Origin: DATLCF01 sp035526505
Lineage (GTDB): Bacteria > Patescibacteriota > Saccharimonadia > Saccharimonadales > UBA4665
Direction of reading: 5' to 3'
DNA: 64,000 nucleotides
Assembly: GCA_035526505.1 (NCBI GenBank)
Contig: DATLCF010000001.1
Location: forward strand, 310,001 to 374,000
Positions 14,343 through 22,259 of the stretch are shown here, in pieces (the stretch's first letter is position 1; the number at the start of each line of letters is the position of its first letter). The position numbers were made by a program, and so were the translations under genes. The notes beneath the pieces were generated by a model. The model had not been told where the DNA came from and made no database searches. It was given only the letters and a program-made list of their open reading frames with translations.

Positions 14343-15467
14343 ATGAATCATATACATCAACCCAGTCCCCCTATTGAGCCAGTTGTCCCGCGCAGACCAG
14401 CTAAGAGCATGTTGGCACTGCTGGTTGCTGCGCATAACGAGGAAATGGTGATCGAACAAACGTTGCGCTCTGCAATTCGGGCTGGTATGCGCACCGAAGA
14501 TATCTATGTGGTTGACGACAATTCGGGTGACAATACTAGTGCCTTGGCGCGTGGCATCTTGGGCCCTAACAATGTCATTAAGGTGCGCCGCAGCGGTAAG
14601 GGGTTGGCATTAACCAAGGCCGCTCGTAAATTCCGCCTGACCAAGCGCTACCGCTGGATCCATATTGCCGATGCCGACGGCGGTTTTGCGCCCGATTACT
14701 TTAATGTGTTTCGGCGCGAACTACGGGTGTCGTACGCAGCTGCTACAGGCTATGTACGCAGTCTGCCCGGTAGCAATATTAGTGAGTACCGGGTGTTTGA
14801 ATATACTATTGGCATGGAGCTGCACCGGCGATTCCAGGCAGCTGTGCATGTGGTGTCGGTTATCCCTGGCCCCAGCTCGTGCTTTCGGGCCGATGTGTTC
14901 GAGCAGCTGGATTTTGCCAACCGCTCGCTAACCGAAGATTTGGACGTAACCCTGCAGCTACACCGCAAGCGTCTGGGCAAGGTACAGTTTATTCCCAAAG
15001 CCGTGGCTTATACCCAGGACCCGCAGAACATTCAGGATTTTATCAAGCAAATTACCCGCTGGAACCGTGGCATTGTGCAGGCTATTAAGCGGCATAAAAT
15101 TGGGCTGCACCGCCAACGCATCGATGTTTATCTGAGCTACCAGGTGCTGCAAAATATGCTGTTTGCCGCCAATTATCTGTTAGTGGTGCCGTATTTGGCC
15201 TGGCGGCGGGAATCGTGGGGGATAGTATCTGCCGCCTTTGTGTTCGATATTGCCCTTACCTTTGGGCTGACCTTTATTGTGGCGGTACGTGCCCACCGCA
15301 AGGACATTCTTAGTGCATTCCCGGTTATATATATTTTGCGCTGGGTAACAATGATTGTGTTCTTACGCGCCTGCGTAGAGGTATTTATCTTGGGGCGCTT
15401 TAAGGTAAGCGACGGCGTATGGAATACTGCCGGCCGCCGCTACAAAGCCGACGTTAATCTTTCGTAA
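14343..15467 (+). CDS. processive GT2 glycosyltransferase (cassette A)
   Basis: 374 residues from the ATG at 14343. GT-A domain: HNEE (31-34), VVDDNSGD (57-63), metal motif DAD (110-112), SLTEDLD (195-201) with the likely catalytic Asp region TED, and QITRW (236-240), the Q-x-x-R-W signature of processive synthases such as cellulose, chitin and hyaluronan synthases. Two to four C-terminal helices follow, enough for a membrane channel segment. Likely makes a beta-linked polysaccharide, plausibly poly-GlcNAc given the neighbours. The 3' end overlaps the convergent sortase-like gene by 14 bp. About two thirds identical by eye to the cassette B enzyme in the core. Confidence 0.88.
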   Translation: MNHIHQPSPPIEPVVPRRPAKSMLALLVAAHNEEMVIEQTLRSAIRAGMRTEDIYVVDDNSGDNTSALARGILGPNNVIKVRRSGKGLALTKAARKFRLTKRYRWIHIADADGGFAPDYFNVFRRELRVSYAAATGYVRSLPGSNISEYRVFEYTIGMELHRRFQAAVHVVSVIPGPSSCFRADVFEQLDFANRSLTEDLDVTLQLHRKRLGKVQFIPKAVAYTQDPQNIQDFIKQITRWNRGIVQAIKRHKIGLHRQRIDVYLSYQVLQNMLFAANYLLVVPYLAWRRESWGIVSAAFVFDIALTFGLTFIVAVRAHRKDILSAFPVIYILRWVTMIVFLRACVEVFILGRFKVSDGVWNTAGRRYKADVNLS

Positions 15468-16218
15468 TCAGGGTTTTGAATGATTGCCACATAGATGGTG
15501 CGGCGCCGGGTAATTTGGTACTAGCGGGCATTGACGATGTAGCGGGCTGACCTTTGGTGGGTGGGGCGGGGCTGACCTGCTCGGCAATAATCGCCAAGCG
15601 TTTGTCGTCGCTGGCTATAGGGGTGCCTGTTAATAAGGTTACTGTTTGTTGCCCGCGATTTTTTAGCACAGTGGTATTGTCGGGTGACAAAATGCGGCTT
15701 TCGCTTACGGTATAAATGTAGCGCACCTGGTGGTAGTCGATAATTATCTGGTCCTTCATACGCAGCTTGTCCAGCAGGGTAAACACAAAGTTGTATTTGC
15801 CCGGTGCCCAGGGCTGGTTGCTGGAATAGCCCACCAGTGTCATGTTGCCCGGCTTACCTGGGCTAGCACTGTTGCCATAGTGCAATACGCCGCGCTGCAG
15901 GGCCTTTTGCATATGTGCTTGGTCGGTTTGTGGCTCAAACACAAGGGGCACTGACAGATTCAGACGCGGGATCCACAGGTTGGGCGGAATATCTGCCACC
16001 GGAATAGGCTGCTTCGTGGCTGCAACAACCGACGGCTTGGCAGGCAGGTGCGCATTGCGGTACTTAACCTGGGCCGTTACCCATTGGCAGCTCAGAACGG
16101 CCAGTACAATTAAAAAGCTGCCCCCGCCCAGCATGGGCGGCAGCAGATCGCGTTTGTACGAAAAAACAGGTTTAGGGATAACGTGCTTTTTCTTGTTGGT
16201 CTGTTTTGCTTTTGCCAT
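15454..16218 (-). CDS. sortase homolog lacking catalytic His and Cys (pseudosortase, cassette A)
   Basis: 254 residues from ATG 16218 (a TTG at 16230 is also in frame; the MAKAK start matches the partner's MAKKP). Lys-rich N-terminus, one helix (about 28-46), then the sortase barrel: WIPRLNLSVPL, GVLHYGNSASPGKPGN, LVGYSSN, DYHQVRYIYTV, VTLLTGTPI, DDKRLAIIAEQ. In active sortases the positions read (F)GHS, TCTP and R. Here they are Y131, G198 and R207, so the His and Cys are both gone while fold-defining residues and Arg stay. I re-read both codons (TAT, GGC) in the DNA. The ORF is intact. Ends with KLPGAAPSMWQ, a tail shared with the cassette B sortase. Confidence 0.85.
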   Translation of the reverse strand: MAKAKQTNKKKHVIPKPVFSYKRDLLPPMLGGGSFLIVLAVLSCQWVTAQVKYRNAHLPAKPSVVAATKQPIPVADIPPNLWIPRLNLSVPLVFEPQTDQAHMQKALQRGVLHYGNSASPGKPGNMTLVGYSSNQPWAPGKYNFVFTLLDKLRMKDQIIIDYHQVRYIYTVSESRILSPDNTTVLKNRGQQTVTLLTGTPIASDDKRLAIIAEQVSPAPPTKGQPATSSMPASTKLPGAAPSMWQSFKTLITKD

Positions 16219-16271
16219 ATTCAATGGCAATTATAGAATGTTGTTTCGTCGATATAAACTATATGTTTTAA

Positions 16272-17195
16272 CTACAACGTTTGTTCGTGTTTTTTGGGTA
16301 TAACTTCAAACGGCAGGCTGTTGGTAAGGTTAAACTTGTCGCCATACACTTGCCAAGCCAGCGGCAGTTTGAGGTCCAGGTTGCCGGTGTTTAAAATGGA
16401 GCGCAGGGCTTTGACGCGGTCAACCGATTCTTTCCATTCGTCGCGGGTGGCTGGGTCGGCAGCATTTTCCAGGTGTTTTTGCCGGGCATCCAGGAACGTC
16501 TGCAGCCAGTCGGCTTCTTTGCCGGGCTGCACCGGCCCTACGGCTTTTTGCACTTCGGTAAGTATTGCCGGCAAGCCATCGGGGTCATCACCCTCGCCGT
16601 GCTGGATAATGGTGTCTAGGATAATCATTTGACCAAGCGCGGTTTTAACACCCGCTGTTTGCGCTTGTTTCATGGCCGGGTTGAAATACAGGTTGGTGTA
16701 GACCGTGTCCTGGGCGCTCTTGAACACTGTTTTGTCGTTTTTGTAGGTCTGTTTCCAGGCTTCGATAAAGCCGTCCAGGCCCACGGTAGAGTCCGTGCCC
16801 TTGACTGCTTCCAGCGCAGGCACATAGCTGGCTAGGATGGGATCGGTCTTTTTAGTGTTCTTTAGGTACTCCTGCACGACCAGCAACAAGTCGTTGGTGC
16901 CGCTGGTAAAGCCAGAGCGCCCGGCGGTAATGCCACGCCCGTCTGTCAATTTTTCGGCATAGTTATACTGTATTTTGGTGGTGGAATTTTCGAATGTAGA
17001 AATAATTTGCTCGGCCCGCTTGCGTGTATCGGCATTGGTCAAATCCATGGGCTGCGTTTGCCCTGGATTGTTACCAGGGAATGTATCGTTCTGGTTATCG
17101 CATTCCTCGGCAAGGGCAGGCAGCGGCGCTGCCAAAATGAGTACGGCAGTACTTATGCTGATAAACTTGTTCCAACGTGGCAGTGCTTTAGTCAT
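16272..17195 (-). CDS. GH46 chitosanase, secreted
   Basis: 307 residues with a signal peptide (basic start, hydrophobic 11-25, cleavage near ALA-EE). Mature domain: ISTFENSTTKIQYNYAE with the general-acid Glu of GH46 in FENS, then DGRGITAGRSGFTSGT with the catalytic Asp, then YFNPAM and DTIIQHGEGDD. These are the standard GH46 chitosanase blocks; the enzyme should cut partly deacetylated chitosan outside the cell. The C-terminus extends about 15 residues past the usual end. A TACAAT box 6 nt before the ATG suggests a leaderless mRNA. Tandem with a second GH46 gene 44 bp upstream. Confidence 0.9.
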   Translation of the reverse strand: MTKALPRWNKFISISTAVLILAAPLPALAEECDNQNDTFPGNNPGQTQPMDLTNADTRKRAEQIISTFENSTTKIQYNYAEKLTDGRGITAGRSGFTSGTNDLLLVVQEYLKNTKKTDPILASYVPALEAVKGTDSTVGLDGFIEAWKQTYKNDKTVFKSAQDTVYTNLYFNPAMKQAQTAGVKTALGQMIILDTIIQHGEGDDPDGLPAILTEVQKAVGPVQPGKEADWLQTFLDARQKHLENAADPATRDEWKESVDRVKALRSILNTGNLDLKLPLAWQVYGDKFNLTNSLPFEVIPKKHEQTL

Positions 17196-17201
17196 CCGCC
17201 T

Positions 17202-17207
17202 ATTGTA
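17202..17207 (-). promoter_or_regulatory. -10 box, leaderless-type, for the first chitosanase
   Basis: TACAAT on the minus strand ends 6 nt before the ATG at 17195. Confidence 0.45.
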
Positions 17208-17239
17208 GTGCGCATTCGGCGCCTATGCAAGTATAGTGT

Positions 17240-18079
17240 TTATACTACAAGCTTGAACGGATCGCCATATACGTTCCATTCCATTGGTTGCGCAGCACTT
17301 GCCTCAAGATCCGGGTAGGTGTCTAGGATATGGCCAAGCGCGGTTACACGGTCAACCGATTCTGCCCAGCCCTGTCTTGTTTCGGGGTCAGCAGCATGCA
17401 TGAGATGATCCTTTCGAACGCGCAAGAAGGCGCGCGTCCAGGCTTCCTCGCCGACTTCTTGCACCGAACCCTGTACTTCGGTTGTCTGGGCCATCATGGC
17501 GCGCAAGCCATCTACATCGTCGCCATCCCCATGCTGAATAATAGTGTCAAGAATAACTAATTGTGCAGCAGCGCCTTCGATGCCAGCCTCTTGGGAGTAA
17601 TTCATAGCAGGATTGAAGTATAATTCGTCATATACTGCATCTTGTGCTGCACGAAGTTGGGGGTCATGGGCAGCGGTCTGTTGCCAGACTTTTTCGAAGC
17701 CACCAAGGCCTTCGGTAGAGTTGGTGTTGTCGACAGTTGCCAGTGCCTTGCGATAACGGGCAAGTGGGTTCCGGGGGCTTTTTTCGGTATATTTGTCCAC
17801 GACCATTTTTAAGTCATGAGTACCGCTGGTAAACCCGGCCCGTCCGGCGGTTATACCCCGACCATCATTAAGGTTCTCGGCGTAGCCGTACTTAATTTCA
17901 GTGGTCGAGTTTTCGAACGTAGAGATAACTTGCTCGGCCCGGCGTTTGGCGGCAGGGTTGTTTAGACCTGCGTGCTCTGGTTTTGGCAGTTTTGTCTCGG
18001 CAGGTTCCGGGGTTGGGGCAGTAACAGGAGCCTTGGTTTCGTCGGCGCGGCCACAGCCTACGGCAGCTACCAACGCCAA
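17240..18079 (-). CDS. GH46 chitosanase, probable lipoprotein
   Basis: At least 279 residues. Catalytic blocks are ISTFENSTTEIKYGYAE and DGRGITAGRAGFTSGT, then YFNPAM and DTIIQHGDGDD, matching the neighbouring GH46 enzyme almost motif for motif. The N-terminus reads ALVAAVGC-GRADE, a plausible lipobox with Cys+1, followed by a Pro/Thr linker. The only canonical start is TTG at 18079, which leaves too short a signal; the frame stays open upstream for 30 codons and reads ITRRNVIISALALVAAVGC, a good lipoprotein signal without ATG, GTG or TTG at its head. The true start may be a rare AUA/AUU codon. Role: cell-bound chitosan hydrolysis. Confidence 0.85.
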   Translation of the reverse strand: MALVAAVGCGRADETKAPVTAPTPEPAETKLPKPEHAGLNNPAAKRRAEQVISTFENSTTEIKYGYAENLNDGRGITAGRAGFTSGTHDLKMVVDKYTEKSPRNPLARYRKALATVDNTNSTEGLGGFEKVWQQTAAHDPQLRAAQDAVYDELYFNPAMNYSQEAGIEGAAAQLVILDTIIQHGDGDDVDGLRAMMAQTTEVQGSVQEVGEEAWTRAFLRVRKDHLMHAADPETRQGWAESVDRVTALGHILDTYPDLEASAAQPMEWNVYGDPFKLVV

Positions 18080-18172
18080 GGCGCTGATAATGACATTTCT
18101 GCGTGTTATGCCTTGTCTATTGCGTTCAAAAATGTGGTCGCCGTGCGGCTTTCGCTCATATTTTTAGAGCGT

Positions 18173-20998
18173 TTACAGCTGGGGTTGGATTTCGGCTAGA
18201 GCTTGGGCTACGGTTTGTACCGAGATGCCCTTGTTTTTGATATAGGCTAGTTCGGCGTCCAGGTTGGCTGGGGTCACAGCATAGGTGGGGTCTTCGGCAT
18301 TGGTGGCAACTTCGTGGTATACCAGCACCAACCAAGTGTGATCATTGTAAGCTTGGTCGACCCAGGCAGCAACCTGCGCGGGGGTAGTGGTGTTGGTAAT
18401 GTTTTGTACCTTGATGTTATAGATGTCAAAGCTGTCTTTGCTGTTAAAGCCAACGTCGGTAGAACGGTGCGAGCGGTAGTATTTTTTGATCTCGGTAATA
18501 ACGGTGCTGTTGTAGGCGCCGTAGGGGGTAGCAAAGTCGTCGGCCACGCCAGGGGTGCCAAACCAGGCACGCAATTGGGACTGGTTGTTGGCCAGTTCGG
18601 CGTCAATTTGGGGTACAGTCAGGGTGGTCAGGTTTTCGTGGTCTACGGTGTGGGCGGCAATTTGGTGCCCACCATTTTTGAGGGTCTGCATTTGGGCTAC
18701 GGTCATATAGTCGGGGTATGCGTCCAGCGTGGGCTGTGTTAGCTGGTAGAAGGTGGCCTTTAGGCCGTATTTGTTCAGCACCGGCAAGCCGTTGGTATAC
18801 TGGTTGCGCCATGCGTCGTCAAAGGTAATGCTGACCAAGCCGCGAGTAAAGCCGGCGGGGGTGTATTCGGTCAGGGAGAAATCATCGCTTATGACGTAAC
18901 CCTTTTTGGCCAGTACCTGGAAGAATGTAACGCTCTTGGCGCCAGCAGGGGCCACAAAGGTGCCAGTTGCTTGCGCCCAAGTGGCAGAAGCGGGTACGCC
19001 GCCAATCCAGAAGTATTGTACGGTGCCGTCGTTCATGGTAACGGCTGCATCAATTTCGGTGTCTACGTTGGATTGGTACCAGTTGCTATACTTGTAGGTT
19101 TTGCCGGCAGTAACGTTTGCAGCGGCAAAGTCCCAGTTAGCTGCACCATCGGTGTAGGTAGTAATTTCGGCCTTTAGGCTGCGATTGCCAGTGTGGCCGG
19201 TGGTAAGGTAGCTGAATACCGAAGTGTTGTTGCCCCAGCTGTCACTAATCCAGCCATCGGGGCTGGTGCCATTGGCGCTAGTTTCGACCGATGGGTTGGC
19301 AATAAGGTTGCTGGAAGGAGGGGTAACTACGTTGTTAACCGTAACAGTTACCGAAGTCAGGGTGGTCAGGCCGCTGCCATTACGGGCTACGGCGCTTAGA
19401 GTATGGCTGCCGTTGGTGGCGGTTGTGGTGTTCCAACTGGTGCTGTACGGAGCAGTGGTGTCTTCGGCACCCAGGTTTGCACCGTCGAGCTTGAACTGTA
19501 CGCCGGCAACGCTTACTGCGTCGCTAGCGTTAGCGGTTACATCGAGTGTGCCGCTCACTGTAGAACCGTTAGCAGGTGCGGTGATAGATACAGTCGGCGG
19601 GGTGGGATTATTAACCGTAACAGTTACCGTGCTGGTAGCAGTAGTGTTGGCTGCATTGCGTGCAACAGCGCTAAAGGTGTGGCTGCCGTTGGTAAGGGTT
19701 TTGGTGTCGATGCTAGCGCTGTAAGGTGCGGTCGTGTCTTCGGCGCCAATATTCGTGCCATCCACTTTAAACTGTACGCCCACAGCATTTGTAGCAGTAG
19801 CGGTCAGGCTTTGCGTGCCACTGACGGTTGCGTTATTGGCGGGAGCAGTAATGGCAACGGTTGGCGCAGCCACGTTGTTAACATTGATAGTTACGGTGCT
19901 GGTTGCGGTAGCTGCAGCCGAGTTACGGGCTACGGCGCTCACAGTGTGCGTACCGTTGGTAAGCGTGGTGGTGTCCAGGCTGGTGCTGAACGGTGCGCTG
20001 GTGTCTTCGGCACCGAAGTTTACGTTGTCTACCTTAAACTGTACGCCTACAGCGTTGCTGGTTGTGGTGGTAATGTTTTGTGTACCGCTGACAGTAGCGT
20101 TGTTAGCTGGTGCGGTAATAGAAACCGTGGGGGCAGCAGGCGCAGCCACGTTGTTAACAGTTACATTTACCGTGCTGGTAGCAGTTAACGCAGCAGCATT
20201 GCGGGCTACAGCCGAAATGGTGTGGCCAGCATTGGTAAGCGTGGTGGTGTCCAAGCTTGCCGTGTACGGAGCAGTGGTGTCTTCGGCACCCAGGTTGGTA
20301 CCATCCACTTTAAACTGTACACCGCTGACGCCAACAGCGTCGGTGGCAGTAGCAGTTACAGCTTGCGTACCGCTAACGGTAGAACCGTTGGTTGGCGCAG
20401 TAATGTTTACAGTTGGTGCAGTAGGAGTAGGTGTGCCGGTTGTCAGGTCTTGCAGGTCGTAGCTGTCGGTTTGCAAGGTACCTTTTTTGGCCAATACATG
20501 GTAGAAGCTGGCGCTGGCTACATCGGCAGGAGTGGTAAAGGTAAAGCTGGCTTGTTTCCAGGCAGCGCTGATAGCAGCGGTGCCGAGCCACCCGTAGGTA
20601 ACTTTACCGGTCTTGCTGGTGTAGGCCATTTCCAGGCTGGTTTGTACATTAGAGATGTAGTAGTCGCTAAACTGATACTTGGTGCTGGGCTTGAGGGTAA
20701 CTGGGGCGGTCATCCACTTTGCATCACCGTTGGTGTACTTGGTAGTATTAATGCTCAGGCTACGACTGCCGTTTTGGCCAGTAGTAGCCCAGGTGTAAGC
20801 GCTGGTGTTGGTACCCCAACCGCCTTGGGCCCAGCTGGCTGGCGCGCTGCCACTGGCTGTTTCGACCGATGGGTTGGGAATAAGGTTGGTACCGGCTGCA
20901 GTGGCCATGGCCACGGGCATGAATGGCAAGGCTGCTAACATAGCAGTAGCAGCAACAGCTGCAAACCTTGTAGATAGAGAACTAACGAACTTTCGCAT
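18173..20998 (-). CDS. secreted CE4 deacetylase with four Ig-like repeats
   Basis: 941 residues from ATG 20998, with AAAGGAG upstream and a consensus promoter. Signal peptide (about 1-34). Residues 37-185 form a carbohydrate-binding-like beta sandwich starting NLIPNPSVET. Four Ig-like repeats of about 90 residues follow (186-563; core VSITAPANxATVSGTQ...GVQFKVDG...GAEDTTAPY). A second sandwich (564-715, NLIANPSVET) precedes the C-terminal CE4 domain with TFDDAW near 724, HTVDH, FATPYGAYN and LVLVYHEV. Extracellular GlcNAc-polymer deacetylation is likely, the Ig units acting as a spacer. The second sandwich plus CE4 part closely matches the anchored protein at 47783-49504. No anchor is visible. 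Confidence 0.9.
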   Translation of the reverse strand: MRKFVSSLSTRFAAVAATAMLAALPFMPVAMATAAGTNLIPNPSVETASGSAPASWAQGGWGTNTSAYTWATTGQNGSRSLSINTTKYTNGDAKWMTAPVTLKPSTKYQFSDYYISNVQTSLEMAYTSKTGKVTYGWLGTAAISAAWKQASFTFTTPADVASASFYHVLAKKGTLQTDSYDLQDLTTGTPTPTAPTVNITAPTNGSTVSGTQAVTATATDAVGVSGVQFKVDGTNLGAEDTTAPYTASLDTTTLTNAGHTISAVARNAAALTATSTVNVTVNNVAAPAAPTVSITAPANNATVSGTQNITTTTSNAVGVQFKVDNVNFGAEDTSAPFSTSLDTTTLTNGTHTVSAVARNSAAATATSTVTINVNNVAAPTVAITAPANNATVSGTQSLTATATNAVGVQFKVDGTNIGAEDTTAPYSASIDTKTLTNGSHTFSAVARNAANTTATSTVTVTVNNPTPPTVSITAPANGSTVSGTLDVTANASDAVSVAGVQFKLDGANLGAEDTTAPYSTSWNTTTATNGSHTLSAVARNGSGLTTLTSVTVTVNNVVTPPSSNLIANPSVETSANGTSPDGWISDSWGNNTSVFSYLTTGHTGNRSLKAEITTYTDGAANWDFAAANVTAGKTYKYSNWYQSNVDTEIDAAVTMNDGTVQYFWIGGVPASATWAQATGTFVAPAGAKSVTFFQVLAKKGYVISDDFSLTEYTPAGFTRGLVSITFDDAWRNQYTNGLPVLNKYGLKATFYQLTQPTLDAYPDYMTVAQMQTLKNGGHQIAAHTVDHENLTTLTVPQIDAELANNQSQLRAWFGTPGVADDFATPYGAYNSTVITEIKKYYRSHRSTDVGFNSKDSFDIYNIKVQNITNTTTPAQVAAWVDQAYNDHTWLVLVYHEVATNAEDPTYAVTPANLDAELAYIKNKGISVQTVAQALAEIQPQL
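19310..20440 (-). repeat. four tandem Ig-domain coding repeats
   Basis: Four in-frame units of about 270-290 bp inside the deacetylase gene. The second and third are nearest to each other. Long open frames on the other strand here are by-products of the repeated codon pattern. Confidence 0.8.
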
Positions 20999-21023
20999 AA
21001 CTTTGTAAACTCCTTTGAAGCGG

Positions 21024-21052
21024 ATTATACTATAAAATAATAATTTTGTCCA
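21024..21052 (-). promoter_or_regulatory. promoter of the Ig-repeat deacetylase
   Basis: TGGACA (21052-21047), 17-bp spacer, TATAAT (21029-21024) on the minus strand. The -35 abuts the ATG of the divergent gene at 21054. Confidence 0.75.
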
Positions 21053-21053
21053 T

Positions 21054-21872
21054 ATGAAAAGAACAACTCGTACCACCCATAATACCAGAAAGCGCAAGCT
21101 TTTTAACATACAATTGCGCAAAAATAAAAAACTATTAATAAGTATAGTCATTTTGACAATGGTAAGTATAGGTGCGGTAACGGTGTATAGGTGGCCCACT
21201 CCGTCCTCTACCAAGCAAGTTTCGACACCCGCTACCAAGTCAACCCGGCCAGGCCCCACTGCCGCAACCCCGGTACCTGTAGTATCTGCGCCATCGCCGG
21301 CCGCACCAGCAACTTCCTACCCTCAGCACGCCAACATTATTGCCACCATGTTTTATATAGGTGAACCAGGCGATGACGAAAACGGCAATATCCCCAACGC
21401 TGACAGTACTTGGGACGAGCAATGGCAAGAGCACTACGGTGGCACGGACAGTCCGTACAAGCGAAACGGTTGGTTGCCTGCCGGCTTTACATCCAAACAA
21501 AACCCGTTCTATATTGCCCTGCCATATAACGACCTGGATGAAGAGGGCAGCCGCAAGGCATCGGCCAGCCATGCCTATTGGCACGCAGCATCCGACGGCA
21601 ATGGCTCCTACGTCAAAAACCGCTGGGTAGAGGTGTGCTTTAAAGGCGCCTGCGCCTACGGCCAGTGGGAAGACGCCGGACCATTTGGCGAGGACGACTG
21701 GCGATATGTATTCGGCAGTGCCCGCCCGGCTAACAAAATTGATCTCAAAGCTGGCATAGATGTGTCGCCAGCCATAAATGACTACCTAAAACTCAACAGC
21801 GAAGCCACCGTATCGTGGCGCTTTACAGACACGCCGCCCACCGGCCCGTGGCAGCAGATTACAACCAAATAA
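21054..21872 (+). CDS. secreted protein, possible double-psi beta-barrel domain
   Basis: 272 residues. Very basic N-terminus (residues 1-28), one helix (about 29-45), a Pro/Ser/Thr/Ala linker to about 88, then a compact domain. Seen: a Cys pair in VEVCFKGACAYGQWEDAGPFGEDDW, then KAGIDVSPAINDYLKL. The order 'VxDxGPF ... GIDxSPAxxxxL' is like RlpA/expansin/GH45-type double-psi barrels, where a late Asp and the GPF turn shape the substrate groove. A glycan-binding or glycan-cutting role fits the setting, but this is inference. Divergent from the Ig-repeat deacetylase with 55 bp between, and followed by a terminator. Confidence 0.7.
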   Translation: MKRTTRTTHNTRKRKLFNIQLRKNKKLLISIVILTMVSIGAVTVYRWPTPSSTKQVSTPATKSTRPGPTAATPVPVVSAPSPAAPATSYPQHANIIATMFYIGEPGDDENGNIPNADSTWDEQWQEHYGGTDSPYKRNGWLPAGFTSKQNPFYIALPYNDLDEEGSRKASASHAYWHAASDGNGSYVKNRWVEVCFKGACAYGQWEDAGPFGEDDWRYVFGSARPANKIDLKAGIDVSPAINDYLKLNSEATVSWRFTDTPPTGPWQQITTK

Positions 21873-21905
21873 CCCAAATCCAACAGATCAATCATTCCAA
21901 AAGCG

Positions 21906-21924
21906 CCCCTGGAATAGGGGTTTT
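21906..21924 (+). terminator. intrinsic terminator
   Basis: CCCCT-ggaat-AGGGG followed by TTTT, 33 nt after the secreted-protein stop. Confidence 0.7.
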
Positions 21925-21943
21925 ATGGCGTAGTAGGGTAACC

Positions 21944-21969
21944 ATAAGCAAAAAGCATTGAGCTTATGG
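21944..21969. promoter_or_regulatory. inverted repeat upstream of the cassette B promoter
   Basis: CCATAAGC and GCTTATGG, perfect 8-bp arms 10 bases apart, 25 bp before the -35. Possible regulator site. Confidence 0.4.
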
Positions 21970-21971
21970 CT

Positions 21972-22004
21972 TTGACGTAATGTCAAAAAGGTGTTGACAT
22001 AATG
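21972..22004 (+). promoter_or_regulatory. paired direct repeats over the cassette B -35
   Basis: TTGACGTAATG (21972-21982) and TTGACATAATG (21994-22004), start-to-start 22 bp, close to two helical turns. The second contains the -35 hexamer; a tandem operator is likely. Confidence 0.5.
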
Positions 22005-22022
22005 CTTGATCGAGGATATAAT
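21994..22022 (+). promoter_or_regulatory. consensus promoter of cassette B
   Basis: TTGACA (21994-21999), 17-bp spacer, TATAAT (22017-22022): the strongest sigma-70-type promoter in the window. Start of transcription near 22029 leaves a leader of about 40 nt with AGAGG before the ATG. Confidence 0.85.
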
Positions 22023-22068
22023 GCGCCCATCAGCCAATTTTATGGTGAGATAAAAGTAAGAGGTTTAT

Positions 22069-22221
22069 ATGTACGGTAAAGGAGCTGGAGCGGGTGTTGT
22101 TACCATTGGTGCAGCAACCGTGCTACCAAACACTGGTAGCAACCTAATCGTTACAGTTGCCGTGTCAGCAGCCGCTGGCCTGGTAACCTGGGGTGCTTTG
22201 TACGCCCTGGCTAACAAGTAA
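22069..22221 (+). CDS. cassette B mini-protein with LPNTG sorting signal
   Basis: 50 residues, ATG at 22069 with AGAGG 6 nt upstream. Layout: MYGKG, small residues, LPNTG (19-23), hydrophobic LIVTVAVSAAAGLVTWGALYAL, then a C-terminal Lys. This is a complete cell-wall sorting signal (LPXTG, helix, positive tail) with almost nothing in front of it, so after sortase cleavage only a peptide of about 22 residues would be transferred. The gene follows the best promoter in the window and precedes deacetylase and GT2 genes; the cassette's sortase has all catalytic residues and is the obvious partner. A role as a linker peptide anchoring the glycan machinery or polymer is a hypothesis. Confidence 0.8.
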   Translation: MYGKGAGAGVVTIGAATVLPNTGSNLIVTVAVSAAAGLVTWGALYALANK

Positions 22222-22259
22222 TTGTTAGTCCTTTAAAACCGGCATTAGGGTAGGCAAGT

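Noticed and set aside
15454..16218. Cassette A sortase as a decayed pseudogene
   Set aside because: The frame is intact over 254 codons, the fold motifs, Arg and the C-terminal tail are conserved, and only the two catalytic positions changed, which argues for a kept non-catalytic role.
19310..20440. Regular repeats that could suggest a CRISPR-like array
   Set aside because: Period is about 270-290 bp, in frame and diverged, with no short exact direct repeats or spacers; it encodes Ig domains. No cas gene exists in the window.
19224..20462. Long open frames (166-261 codons) opposite the Ig-repeat deacetylase
   Set aside because: They arise from the repeated, Thr/Val/Ala-rich codon pattern of the real gene, carry the repeats in reverse, and have no start signals.
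20999..21259. N-terminal extension of the Ig-repeat deacetylase to 21259
   Set aside because: It would run across the promoter and through the divergent gene, and the signal peptide with SD begins at 20998.
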